A stretch of 64,000 bases of DNA from Mycolicibacterium lutetiense (GTDB lineage: Bacteria; Actinomycetota; Actinomycetes; Mycobacteriales; Mycobacteriaceae), in the NCBI RefSeq assembly GCF_017876775.1, contig NZ_JAGIOP010000002.1, positions 2,108,001-2,172,000 on the forward strand, written 5' to 3'. A program made the translations under genes and the position numbers. The first letter of the stretch is position 1, and each line of letters opens with the position of its first letter. Below, piece by piece: positions 35,421 through 43,791 of this stretch. The notes beneath the pieces are model-generated. The model saw nothing but the letters and a program-made list of their open reading frames with translations. It was not told the DNA's origin and searched no databases.

Positions 35421-36387
35421 CGTTCCTGCGCGCAGCCAGGCGCAGGCGATCGGCCACTGTGCGCACGGCAGCGGCCACCTCGGGCGGCTCGAGTACCTCG
35501 AAGTCATGGCCCACGGTGGCGAAATAGAGGACCATACGCTCGGGGTCGTCGGCGCCGGTGGTGACGATGCAGGCGTCGGGTCCGTCTGCCTCGACCGTGG
35601 CCGATGCCGGTGGAAACTTCTGCGCCACAACCTCTTGCGGCGCGTGATAGCGCACCCGGGCGACGTAGCGGTAGGGCGAGGAGCTGATCGAGCGACGCAC
35701 ATAGTCGGCCGCATCCGGAGCCTCGCGCGGCGCGAAGGTGGTGCCGCGGGCCACCACCGCGGTCATCCGGTCCAAGCGCAGACTGCGCCAGTCCTCGCGG
35801 TCGCGGTCGTAGGCCATCAGGTACCAGCGCCGGCCGGTGGTCACCAGTTGATAGGGCTCCAGCCGCCGCTGGGTGTGGTTGCCCCGGATGTCGGTGTAGT
35901 CGGTGCTGACGTGCTCGCGGTCGCGGCAGGCGCGGGCCAGGGTCATCAGTACCTCGGGTTCCACCGGGGAGTCCGAGGAGTTCGGGGCCAGGGTGACGGT
36001 GGAGTCGTGCACCGCCGCGACCTGTGACCGCAGGCGTGCGGGCATGACCTGGTCGAGTTTGGACAGCGCCCGCAGGGCGGATTCGCCGACGCCGGCGACG
36101 CTTCCGCCGGCGGCCAGCCGCAGGCAGACGGCCATCGCGACGGCTTCGTCGGGGTCGAGCAGCAGCGGGGGCAGCGCCGCGCCCGCGCCGAGTTGGTAGC
36201 CCCCGCCCTGTCCCTTGCTGGCGTGGACGGGGTACCCGAGTTCGCGCAGCCGCTCGATGTCACGGCGAACGCTGCGGGTGGTGACACCGAGTCGTTCGGC
36301 CAGTTCTTGGCCCGTCCAGGCCCGACGCGACTGCAACAGTCCGAGGAGTTGCAACACCCGGCCGGTGGTTTCGCTGCTTACGGCCAT
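35413..36387 (-). CDS. WYL-domain transcriptional regulator
   Basis: A 324-residue regulator from the ATG at 36387. An N-terminal DeoR-like winged helix (GRVLQLLGLLQSRRAWTGQELAERLGVTTRSVRRDIERL, cited in parts: TTRSVRRDIERLRELG) spans about residues 8-60. The WYL domain follows, with RRWYLMAYDRDREDWRSLRLDRM, and then the C-terminal extension. WYL regulators sense ligands, often nucleotides or nucleic acid. It diverges from two DinB-fold genes and an extended palindrome lies in the gap. It probably represses itself and these genes. Confidence 0.88.
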   Translation of the reverse strand: MAVSSETTGRVLQLLGLLQSRRAWTGQELAERLGVTTRSVRRDIERLRELGYPVHASKGQGGGYQLGAGAALPPLLLDPDEAVAMAVCLRLAAGGSVAGVGESALRALSKLDQVMPARLRSQVAAVHDSTVTLAPNSSDSPVEPEVLMTLARACRDREHVSTDYTDIRGNHTQRRLEPYQLVTTGRRWYLMAYDRDREDWRSLRLDRMTAVVARGTTFAPREAPDAADYVRRSISSSPYRYVARVRYHAPQEVVAQKFPPASATVEADGPDACIVTTGADDPERMVLYFATVGHDFEVLEPPEVAAAVRTVADRLRLAARRNVR

Positions 36388-36400
36388 GCAAGAAGTCTGC

Positions 36401-36433
36401 CGCATTTTTAGGACCGAAACTGTCCTATATGCG
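36401..36433. promoter_or_regulatory. Extended palindrome between WYL and DinB genes
   Basis: TAGGAC-N7-GTCCTA (36409-36427) is a perfect inverted repeat, flanked by an outer pair CGCAT / ATGCG (36401-36405, 36429-36433). It covers the likely promoter region of both genes and is a good candidate site for the WYL regulator. Confidence 0.65.
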
Positions 36434-36448
36434 TGAGACGGTAGTCCA

Positions 36449-36973
36449 ATGTGGATAAATCTTCTGGCCGACCAACTGGACTTCCACTGGACCAATCAAT
36501 TGAGGCCGCGATTGGACGGCCTGACCGACGACGAATACTTCTGGGCACCCGTCCCCGACTGCTGGACCGTTCACCCCGACGGCGCCATCGACTTCAGTTA
36601 TCCGCCGCCGCAACCGGAACCGTTCACCACCATCGCGTGGCGGCTGGCGCACGTGATCGTCGGCGTGTTCGCGATGCGCAACCATTCGCACTTCGGCGGG
36701 CCGCCGGCGGACTACGAGTCGTGGCCGTACGCCACCGATGCGGCCACCGCCCTGAGCCAACTCGACGACGCGTACCGAAATTGGATCGACGGGGTCAGGT
36801 CACTCAGCGAGGATGACCTGAAGCGCCCGTGCGGGCCCGCCGAGGGGCCCTACGGTAATGAGCCGATGGCCGTGCTGGTCCTGCACATCAACCGGGAGGT
36901 AATCCACCACGGCGCCGAAATCGCCTGCATCCGTGACCTTTACGCCCACTCATCCCACAACAAGGAGAACTGA
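36449..36973 (+). CDS. DinB-superfamily protein
   Basis: A 174-residue four-helix-bundle protein. The pattern LLADQLDFHWTNQLRPRLDGLTDDEYFW, WRLAHVIVGVFAMRNHSHF (His after the second helix) and NREVIHHGAEIACIRDL (paired His near the end) gives the three-histidine metal site of DinB/YfiT proteins, which can act as thiol transferases with mycothiol or as metal-dependent hydrolases. It is the first of two DinB genes, three bases from the next one, and diverges from a WYL regulator. Role unknown; mycothiol-dependent detoxification is a plausible inference. Confidence 0.8.
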   Translation: MWINLLADQLDFHWTNQLRPRLDGLTDDEYFWAPVPDCWTVHPDGAIDFSYPPPQPEPFTTIAWRLAHVIVGVFAMRNHSHFGGPPADYESWPYATDAATALSQLDDAYRNWIDGVRSLSEDDLKRPCGPAEGPYGNEPMAVLVLHINREVIHHGAEIACIRDLYAHSSHNKEN

Positions 36974-36976
36974 ACC

Positions 36977-37576
36977 ATGCCAGGAATGCCCCCTCCGTCC
37001 GCCGACGAACGTCAGACCCTGATCGGGTTCGTCGCGTTTCAGCAGAACGCCTACTTCGCGGTGGCACACGGACTGACCGACGAGCAGGCCCGGTCCACAC
37101 CGTCGGTCAGCGCGCTGTCGATCGGCGGGCTGATCAAACACGTCACCGGGATGCAGCAGGCGTGGACCGCCCGGGTCGAGCACGCGCCGCAATTTCCGCC
37201 GTCGGATCCCCGGCCGATGGAAGAGCAGATGGCCGACTACGCCGACCAATACGTGATGGGTGAGGACGAGACCCTGGCCGGGCTGCTCGAGGGGTTCAAG
37301 GCCCAGAACGTCGAGACGCTGCGGGTGCTCGCCGAACGGGACCTCGATACCGCGGTTCCGGTGCCCCACGAAGTGCCGTGGTTTCCGGACGACGTCGACA
37401 ATTGGTCGGTCCGGTGGGTGGCCATGCACCTGATCGAGGAACTCAGCCGGCACGCCGGGCATGCCGACATCATCCGCGAATCGATCGACCGCGCAACGAT
37501 GTACGAGTTGCTCGCGGCCGAGGAGCAGTGGCCCGAGACCGAGTGGATCAAGCGCTGGCGGCCCGCCGCCGTCTGA
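36977..37576 (+). CDS. DinB-fold (DUF664) protein
   Basis: A 199-residue second DinB-like protein. LIGFVAFQQNAYFAVAHGLTDEQARSTPSVSALSIGGLIKHVTGMQQAW (cited in parts: LIKHVTGMQQAW) and HLIEELSRHAGHADIIRE give the usual three-histidine metal site of DUF664 proteins. It starts three bases after the preceding DinB gene, with AAGGAG upstream, so the two form an operon. It is not a close copy of its neighbour, so the two may have different substrates. Ends three bases before the convergent TetR gene. Confidence 0.82.
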   Translation: MPGMPPPSADERQTLIGFVAFQQNAYFAVAHGLTDEQARSTPSVSALSIGGLIKHVTGMQQAWTARVEHAPQFPPSDPRPMEEQMADYADQYVMGEDETLAGLLEGFKAQNVETLRVLAERDLDTAVPVPHEVPWFPDDVDNWSVRWVAMHLIEELSRHAGHADIIRESIDRATMYELLAAEEQWPETEWIKRWRPAAV

Positions 37577-37579
37577 GGA

Positions 37580-38179
37580 TCAGCGGCCGAGGACCAACCG
37601 GAGCGCACAGTCCACCACCACCTCCAGGTCGTCGCCCAGGTTGCCGCTCAGCCATTGCTGGGCGAGTTCGGCCATCGCACCGGTGTACATGGCCGCGCCG
37701 ACCTGGGCGGCGACCGGGTCCGAACCCGGATGCAGCCGGCCACCCTCGGACAAGACAGCCTCGCGCAACAGGTCCTGGGTCGCTGTGCGTCGGGCGGCCA
37801 GTACCGGGTTCGCCCTGGCGTCGGTGAACAGCACCCGTCCTCGCCACGGGTCGGCCGAGCTGAAGCCCAGCACCGCGGCGATTCCGGCGCGGGTCCTGGC
37901 CCGTAGGTGGTCTCCGGCTCCGGCCGTCGCGGCCTCGACGTCGACGGCAAGGGCCGCGCTGACCTCGTCGTACACGGCCCCGAGCAGGTCGTCGGTGTCG
38001 GAAAAGCTCTCGTAGAAGTAGCGGGTGTTCAGTCCGCATTCGCGGCAGACCGAGCGCACCGACACCGCGGCCTCTCCGCCGTCCCCGAACAGCCGGAACG
38101 CCGCGTCCACCAGCAGGGCGCGTCGTTCGGCCCGGCGGTCCGTCAGCGGCACGCCGGCCCATCGCGTCGGGCTCGACAT
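37580..38179 (-). CDS. TetR-family transcriptional regulator
   Basis: A 199-residue TetR regulator. The helix-turn-helix domain covers about residues 15-62 (LLVDAAFRLFGDGGEAAVSVRSVCRECGLNTRYFYESF, cited in parts: VRSVCRECGLNTRYFYESF). The ligand domain is helical and of unknown specificity. The gene diverges from a DUF2236 oxygenase gene; two palindromes occupy the 76-base gap, one of them at the far side near the oxygenase start. Likely represses both genes until a hydrophobic ligand binds (family knowledge plus inference). Confidence 0.9.
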   Translation of the reverse strand: MSSPTRWAGVPLTDRRAERRALLVDAAFRLFGDGGEAAVSVRSVCRECGLNTRYFYESFSDTDDLLGAVYDEVSAALAVDVEAATAGAGDHLRARTRAGIAAVLGFSSADPWRGRVLFTDARANPVLAARRTATQDLLREAVLSEGGRLHPGSDPVAAQVGAAMYTGAMAELAQQWLSGNLGDDLEVVVDCALRLVLGR

Positions 38180-38184
38180 CCGTA

Positions 38185-38197
38185 CAGACTAAGTCTG
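38185..38197. promoter_or_regulatory. Palindrome 1 in the TetR/DUF2236 gap
   Basis: CAGACT-A-AGTCTG is a perfect 13-bp palindrome, six bases upstream of the TetR gene start. Candidate operator for TetR autoregulation. Confidence 0.6.
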
Positions 38198-38221
38198 GTC
38201 ACACCCGTATCCAAAATGTAT

Positions 38222-38243
38222 TCTGGCTACAGACGTAACCAGA
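38222..38243. promoter_or_regulatory. Palindrome 2 in the TetR/DUF2236 gap
   Basis: TCTGG-c-TAC-agac-GTA-a-CCAGA pairs over 22 bases with one mismatched pair. It overlaps the ribosome binding site region of the DUF2236 gene, where a bound repressor would block expression. Confidence 0.65.
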
Positions 38244-38255
38244 AGGGGGTCCCGC

Positions 38256-39251
38256 GTGGACATGCCGCACCAAATCCTCGAGCAGATGCTGCAGCGGAAG
38301 TTCGACACGGACATTCGTCAGCACTACTTCCGTGGCATGGAGTTCGCCGGTCCGGTGGGCGATCCGGGGTGGTTCGGCCCGGGCAGTGCCGTCTGGCACG
38401 TGCACTCCCACACCGAGGCACTCGTCTTCGGCCTGCAGTGCGCGGCATACCTGGAACGCCTCGATCCCTCGATCTACTGGATGGGCATGCACCATTCGCG
38501 GCTGGTCAAACGCGATGACGACGGCATCGCCGTTCCCGTCATCGACCCCCGGGGCGCCGCGGTGCGCCTGGGGCATTCGATCGCGTTCTTCATCGGCACC
38601 GCCTACGGCAACACCGAAACCGCCGAACGGGTGGCCAAGACCGTCCGCTCGATGCACCACACCATCAAGGGGACCCGTCCCGACGGTGCGGTCTACGACG
38701 CCGACGATCCGGACTGGCTGCGCTGGAACTACGCGACCGTGGTGTGGGGGCTGGCCACCGCGCACGAGATCTACCACCCGAACCCGTTGCGCGGTAAGAA
38801 ACTTGACCGCTACTACGGCGAGTTCATCCGCGTCGGGCACGCGCTGGGCGGCACCGACCTGCCCGCAACCAAGGCCGAGACTCTGGAGTGCCTGCACTCG
38901 TATCTACCCAAGCTGGCGCTCACCTACGGCGCGGCCATGGCCACCGGCCCCAACCTGCCGATGCCGCAGAGCGCGGTGGACTGGGCGATCCGCGACACCA
39001 TGCCCAAGTGGGCCAAGCAGATGATCGGGCACACCGATCCCAATCCGATCGAGCGGGCGGCCCGGCGCACCATGGTGTGGTCGATCATCAACGGTCTGCA
39101 CACCGCGGCCGGTGACACCCCGGAGTTCCGCGCGGCGCAAGAACGCGTCGCCGCCGGGACCACCGTGCCGCACACCGAGCCCACTTACGTGCCCGGAACC
39201 GACCCGTCCCTGAGCCGTGAAGAGGTCGAAGAAAGTTTCGCCTCGGTGTGA
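38256..39251 (+). CDS. DUF2236/MpaB-type oxygenase
   Basis: A 331-residue protein from GTG at 38256, with AGAAGGGGG upstream. It resembles the 'oxygenase MpaB' or DUF2236 family, related to latex-clearing protein: SAVWHVHSHTEAL, GAAVRLGHSIAFFIGTAYG, ETAERVAKTVRSMHHTIKG and the following Trp-rich part are characteristic. These proteins bind heme b and some oxidise isoprenoid or fatty substrates. Predicted substrate hydrophobic; not identifiable further. It is controlled by the divergent TetR gene by position. Confidence 0.8.
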   Translation: MDMPHQILEQMLQRKFDTDIRQHYFRGMEFAGPVGDPGWFGPGSAVWHVHSHTEALVFGLQCAAYLERLDPSIYWMGMHHSRLVKRDDDGIAVPVIDPRGAAVRLGHSIAFFIGTAYGNTETAERVAKTVRSMHHTIKGTRPDGAVYDADDPDWLRWNYATVVWGLATAHEIYHPNPLRGKKLDRYYGEFIRVGHALGGTDLPATKAETLECLHSYLPKLALTYGAAMATGPNLPMPQSAVDWAIRDTMPKWAKQMIGHTDPNPIERAARRTMVWSIINGLHTAAGDTPEFRAAQERVAAGTTVPHTEPTYVPGTDPSLSREEVEESFASV

Positions 39252-39303
39252 CGCGCGGCACAGATGTTTTTCGCCCGACCGCGGCCTTTGAGACACTGCA
39301 GCT

Positions 39304-40674
39304 ATGAGCACTACGCCGCCGAAAACCAAGCACCGCGAGGTCGCCCGGTTGAGCCGGGTGCCGCTGCCCGTGGAAGCCGCCCGAATCGGCGCCACCGGTT
39401 GGCAGATCACCCGCACCGGGGCCCGTGTTGCCGCGAGCATGTTCGGCAGGGGTTCCCTGCAGCAGAAGGTCATCCGGCAGGTCCCGCAGACGTTCTCCGA
39501 TCTGGGTCCCACCTACGTCAAGTTCGGCCAGATCATCGCGTCGAGCCCGGGCGCCTTCGGTGAGCCACTGAGCCGCGAGTTCCGCAGCCTGCTCGACCGG
39601 GTGCCGCCGGCCGATACCGACGAGGTGCACAAGTTGTTCGTGGAAGAGCTCGGCGACGAGCCCACGAACCTGTTCAAGACCTTCGACGAGAAGCCGTTTG
39701 CCTCGGCGTCGATCGCCCAGGTGCACTACGCCACGCTGCACAGCGGCGAGGAGGTGGTGGTCAAGATCCAGCGTCCGGGGATCCGCCGCCGCGTCGCCGC
39801 CGACCTGCAGATCCTCAAGCGCGGCGCACAGCTGGTGGAGCTGGCGAAACTGGGCCGGCGGCTGTCGGCTCAGGATGTGGTCGCCGACTTCGCCGAGAAC
39901 CTGGCCGAGGAGCTGGACTTCCGGCTGGAGGCACAGTCGATGGACGCCTGGGTGTCGCACATGCACTCCTCGCCGCTGGGCGAGAACATCCGGGTCCCGC
40001 AGGTGTACTGGGACCTGACCAGCCAGCGGGTGTTGACCATGGAGCGGGTCACCGGGGTGCGGATCGACGACGTCGCCGCAATCCGCAAGAAGGGTTTCGA
40101 CGGCACCGATCTGGTCAAGGCCCTGTTGTTCAGCGTGTTCGAGGGGGGCCTCAAGCACGGCCTGTTCCACGGGGACCTGCATGCGGGCAACCTCTACGTC
40201 GATGACGCAGGCAAGGTCGTGTTCTTCGACTTCGGCATCATGGGCCGTATCGACCCACGGACCCGCTGGCTGTTGCGCGAGCTGGTCTTTGCCCTGCTGG
40301 TCAAGAAGGACCATGCGGCCGCGGGCAAGATCGTCGTGCTGATGGGCGCGGTCGGCACCGTGAAGCCCGAGGCGGAGGCGGCCAAGGACCTGGAGAAGTT
40401 CGCCACCCCGCTGACCATGAAGTCGCTCGGCGATATGTCCTACGCCGAAATCGGCAAGCAGCTTGCCACGCTGGCCGACGCCTACGACGTCAAGCTGCCC
40501 CGCGAGCTGGTGTTGATCGGCAAGCAGTTCCTCTACGTGGAGCGTTACATGAAGCTGCTGGCCCCGAAGTGGCAGATGATGAACGATCCCCAACTCACCG
40601 GGTATTTCGCCAACTTCATGGTGGACATCAGCCGCGAGCACAAAAATTCCGACGCCGACGGGGACGAGGCCTGA
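39304..40674 (+). CDS. ABC1/UbiB-family atypical kinase
   Basis: A 456-residue protein of the ABC1/UbiB/ADCK family. The N-terminal KFGQIIASSPG motif (near residue 76), the Ala-rich loop FASASIAQVHYA, the ATP-binding lysine VVVKIQRPGI, the catalytic GLFHGDLHAGNLY and the metal motif FFDFGIMGR are all visible. These kinases or ATPases act on membrane lipid pathways such as quinone biosynthesis. The stop is followed directly by the ATG of lipG, so the two form an operon. Equivalent to Rv0647c. Confidence 0.93.
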   Translation: MSTTPPKTKHREVARLSRVPLPVEAARIGATGWQITRTGARVAASMFGRGSLQQKVIRQVPQTFSDLGPTYVKFGQIIASSPGAFGEPLSREFRSLLDRVPPADTDEVHKLFVEELGDEPTNLFKTFDEKPFASASIAQVHYATLHSGEEVVVKIQRPGIRRRVAADLQILKRGAQLVELAKLGRRLSAQDVVADFAENLAEELDFRLEAQSMDAWVSHMHSSPLGENIRVPQVYWDLTSQRVLTMERVTGVRIDDVAAIRKKGFDGTDLVKALLFSVFEGGLKHGLFHGDLHAGNLYVDDAGKVVFFDFGIMGRIDPRTRWLLRELVFALLVKKDHAAAGKIVVLMGAVGTVKPEAEAAKDLEKFATPLTMKSLGDMSYAEIGKQLATLADAYDVKLPRELVLIGKQFLYVERYMKLLAPKWQMMNDPQLTGYFANFMVDISREHKNSDADGDEA

Positions 40675-41601
40675 ATGGCCGGCATGAACGTGCGGACCGG
40701 CTTCGCCACGTCATCCGCGGAACCCGGCGATGTCGACCTCTACTACGAGGACATGGGCGACCCGAATGATCCGGCCGTGCTGCTGATCATGGGCCTGGGC
40801 GCGCAGATGCTGTTGTGGCGCACCGGGTTCTGCGAAATGCTGGTGAGCCAGGGACTACGTGTCATCCGTTACGACAACCGCGACGTCGGTCTGTCCACCA
40901 AATTGTCCGGCACGCGGGTGGATTCGCCGCTGCCGCTGCGGATGGCCCGGTCGTTTCTGGGGCTCCGGAGCCCGTCGGTCTACACGCTCGAAGACGTCGC
41001 CGACGACGCCGCCGCCCTGCTCGATCACCTCAAGATCGACACTGCCCACATCGTCGGCGGATCGATGGGCGGGATGATCGCCCAGGTGTTTGCGTCCCGG
41101 CACGCGCAGCGCACCAAGTCACTTGCGGTGATCTTCTCCAGCAACAATCAGCCGCTGTTGCCGCCGCCGGGCATCAAGCAGCTGCTGTCGGTGGTCACCG
41201 GCCCACCCGCCAATTCGTCGCGAGACGCCATCATCGACAACTCCGTTCGGATCAGCCGGATCAACGGCAGCCCTGGCTATCCCACTCCCGAGGCCGAGAT
41301 CAGGGCCCAGGCCGCCGAACTGTACGACCGCGCCTACTACCCGGCCGGGATCGCCCGGCATTTCGGTGCCATTCTCGGCAGCGGCAGCCTGCGCCATCAC
41401 GACAAGCGGATCAACACGCCTACCGTGGTGATCCATGGACGCTCCGACCGGTTGATGCGCCCGTTCGGGGGCCGGGCGGTGGCCCGTGCGATCGCGGGTG
41501 CGCGGCTGGTGTTGATCGACGGGATGGGCCACGAGCTACCGGAGCCGGTGTGGGATGAGATCGTCGGCGAGCTGAAGACGAACTTCGCCAGTTCCCACTG
41601 A
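40675..41601 (+). CDS. lipG: Alpha/beta-hydrolase (LipG-like)
   Basis: A 308-residue alpha/beta-hydrolase. The nucleophile elbow GGSMGGM is near residue 123, the acidic residue follows in IHGRSDRLM and the catalytic His in DGMGHELPEP. No signal peptide. It immediately follows the ABC1 gene and precedes the mycolic methyltransferases, the order of Rv0646c and Rv0647c. M. tuberculosis LipG has phospholipase or thioesterase activity in the literature; whether this one serves mycolate metabolism is unproven. Confidence 0.88.
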   Translation: MAGMNVRTGFATSSAEPGDVDLYYEDMGDPNDPAVLLIMGLGAQMLLWRTGFCEMLVSQGLRVIRYDNRDVGLSTKLSGTRVDSPLPLRMARSFLGLRSPSVYTLEDVADDAAALLDHLKIDTAHIVGGSMGGMIAQVFASRHAQRTKSLAVIFSSNNQPLLPPPGIKQLLSVVTGPPANSSRDAIIDNSVRISRINGSPGYPTPEAEIRAQAAELYDRAYYPAGIARHFGAILGSGSLRHHDKRINTPTVVIHGRSDRLMRPFGGRAVARAIAGARLVLIDGMGHELPEPVWDEIVGELKTNFASSH

Positions 41602-41772
41602 TTTCTGCATCTGCAACGTTAATTACCGGAACTTGGGTTTGCCGGGGTTTGAAAGCTCGGTAGCTGGGGAAACACGCTCTACAGTATTTTCCAGCAGTCT
41701 GGGGGGACGGCCAGGTCAAGAAGTGGCCTAGCGCAAGCTCCCGCCCGGTAGTCCCCTTCTGATAGGTGACGT

Positions 41773-42651
41773 ATGCCAAATCAGCGTGAGCAGCTCGAAC
41801 CCCATTTCGACGACGTACAAGCCCATTACGACCTGTCCGACGATTTCTTCGCCCTGTTCCTGGATCCGACCAGGACCTACAGTTGCGCGTACTTCGAGCG
41901 TGACGACATGACGCTGGAACAGGCTCAAATCGCCAAGATCGACCTGGCGTTGGGCAAGCTCGGCCTACAACCCGGAATGACCCTGCTCGACGTCGGATGT
42001 GGTTGGGGTGCAACGGCTATGCGTGCGATCGAACGCCACGACGTCAACGTCATCGGCCTCACGCTCAGCCGTAACCAGGCCGCTCGCGTGCAGCAGCGGT
42101 TCGACGAATCCGACAGCCCACGTACCAAACGGGTGTTGCTGGCGGGCTGGGAACAGTTCGACGAACCGGTGGATCGCATCGTGTCGATCGGTGCATTCGA
42201 ACATTTCGGGCACGACCGCTACGACGACTTCTTCCGCTTCGCCCACAATGCCCTGCCCGCCGACGGTGTGATGCTTCTACACACCATCACCGGGCTGTTA
42301 CCGCAGCAGATCATCGACCGCGGGATGCCGTTGTCGTTCGCGGTCGCCCGATTCATCAAGTTCATGGTTACCGAGATCTTCCCCGGTTCACGGTTACCGT
42401 CGATCGAGATGGTCACCGAACATGCAGCGCGCTCGTCCTTCCGACTGACCCGGCGGCAGTCACTGCAGCCGCACTATGCGCGCACCCTCGACATCTGGGC
42501 AGCCAACCTGGAGGCCAACCGTGACCAGGCCCTCAAGATCCAGTCTCAAGAGGTCTACGACCGGTACATGCATTATCTGACCGGATGCGCGGGCTGCTTC
42601 CGGACCGGTTACATCGACGTCAACCAGTTCACCCTGCATGTCGTGGATTAA
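41773..42651 (+). CDS. Mycolic acid methyltransferase (MmaA/CmaA family), first copy
   Basis: A 292-residue SAM-dependent methyltransferase of the cyclopropane-fatty-acid synthase type. The start region QAHYDLSDDFFALFLDPTRTYSCAYFERDDMT, cited in parts as HYDLSDDFF and YSCAYFE, is typical, as are LLDVGCGWGA (SAM motif I) and IGAFEHFG (the active-site Glu that holds bicarbonate). The enzyme adds a methyl or cyclopropane group to meromycolate chains on AcpM. The closest subtype (MmaA1, MmaA2, MmaA4 or UmaA) cannot be decided by eye. It is followed by a second family member after 185 bases. Confidence 0.92.
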   Translation: MPNQREQLEPHFDDVQAHYDLSDDFFALFLDPTRTYSCAYFERDDMTLEQAQIAKIDLALGKLGLQPGMTLLDVGCGWGATAMRAIERHDVNVIGLTLSRNQAARVQQRFDESDSPRTKRVLLAGWEQFDEPVDRIVSIGAFEHFGHDRYDDFFRFAHNALPADGVMLLHTITGLLPQQIIDRGMPLSFAVARFIKFMVTEIFPGSRLPSIEMVTEHAARSSFRLTRRQSLQPHYARTLDIWAANLEANRDQALKIQSQEVYDRYMHYLTGCAGCFRTGYIDVNQFTLHVVD

Positions 42652-42836
42652 TTTCCTTCGCTGACGCCGTACCGCCTGAACGCTTTCCCCGGGACATCCT
42701 GCCCAATTGGCGTTTCAGAAGTAATCCGTTTTGTTTGCCAGTGAATTCATTGACGGTGACGACAACCGGTTCAGCGGGGGTGTCTGCGGTACCCTGGATT
42801 CGCGAGCAGAACTCTACGGCTTGGAGCATATCTAAT

Positions 42837-43697
42837 ATGTCCAAATTGACACCGAAATATGAAGAACTGCAGTCGATCTACGATATCTCAAATGAATTCT
42901 ACGAACTGTTTCTAGGCCCCACAATGGGCTATACCTGCGGTTATTTCGAGCGCGAAGACATGACCGGCGACGAAGCCCAGATCGCCAAGTTCGATCTGTC
43001 GCTGGGCAAGCTGGGGCTTGAACCAGGGATGACGCTGCTAGATATCGGCTGCGGCTGGGGCGCAGGCATGGCGCGCGCAATCGAGAAGTACGACGTCAAC
43101 GTCATCGGACTGACGCTGAGTGGCGAGCAGCGTGAATACGCCGTCGAAAAGCTTTCCAGGATTCCCACCGAACGTAATGTCGAGGTTCGGCTCCAGGGGT
43201 GGGAAGAGTTCGATGACAAGGTCGACCGCATCGTATCGATCGGCGCCTTCGAGCATTTCGGATTCGAGCGGTATCCGGCGTTTTTCGAGACGGCCTATAA
43301 CGCGCTGCCCGGCGGCGGCACCATGTTGCTGCACAACATCACCGGATTCGACCTTCGCCAAGCCCAGAAGCTCGGCCTGCCCATGACGTTCGAAGACGCC
43401 CGGTTCGCCAGGTTCATCATGACCGAGATCTTCCCCGGCGGCCGGCTGCCCTCGGTGTCGATGGAGGAGGAGAAAGCGACCGACGCCGGGTTCACGCTCG
43501 CCCAGCGCCAGGAGATTGGTCCTCACTACGTCCGGACGCTCGAGATCTGGGCCGATGCGCTCGAGGCCCACAAGGACCGGGCCATCGCGATCCAGGGCCA
43601 AGAGGCGTACGACCGCTACGACAAGTACCTCAACGGCTGCCAGAAATATTTCGCCTCGGGCCACATCAGCGTGCATCAGTTCACGCTGCAGAAGTAG
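42837..43697 (+). CDS. Mycolic acid methyltransferase (MmaA/CmaA family), second copy
   Basis: A 286-residue family member, read from the ATG at 42837 (MSKLTPKYEELQ); upstream open frame is non-coding. Key motifs: YDISNEFYELFLG, YTCGYFE, LLDIGCGWGAG (SAM site) and IGAFEHFG (active-site Glu). It has a normal CmaA size and differs clearly from the preceding copy, so they are older paralogs, probably acting at different positions or in different orders on the meromycolate. No clear SD sequence precedes the ATG. In M. tuberculosis four such genes lie here; this window has two. Confidence 0.93.
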   Translation: MSKLTPKYEELQSIYDISNEFYELFLGPTMGYTCGYFEREDMTGDEAQIAKFDLSLGKLGLEPGMTLLDIGCGWGAGMARAIEKYDVNVIGLTLSGEQREYAVEKLSRIPTERNVEVRLQGWEEFDDKVDRIVSIGAFEHFGFERYPAFFETAYNALPGGGTMLLHNITGFDLRQAQKLGLPMTFEDARFARFIMTEIFPGGRLPSVSMEEEKATDAGFTLAQRQEIGPHYVRTLEIWADALEAHKDRAIAIQGQEAYDRYDKYLNGCQKYFASGHISVHQFTLQK

Positions 43698-43709
43698 TTT
43701 CACGCGAGC

Positions 43710-43738
43710 TGTCGGATCACGGCGCCGTCGTTCGTCGG
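43710..43738 (+). promoter_or_regulatory. Candidate ECF42-type promoter
   Basis: TGTCGG (43710-43715), a 17-base spacer and CGTCGG (43733-43738) resemble the ECF42 promoter logic known from actinobacteria, TGTCGA at -35 and CGA/TC at -10. It lies about 50 bases before the DGPF gene that heads the ECF42 unit, so the sigma factor could drive its own expression. Confidence 0.5.
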
Positions 43739-43791
43739 ATGGGTAGAGAGTGGAACAGAGGGTTCTCACTCGCCGACGCCGGGAGATGACG

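Noticed and set aside
41602..41772. TACAGT as a -10 box before the first mycolate methyltransferase
   Set aside because: The sequence 17 bases upstream (TCGGTA) matches the -35 consensus poorly.
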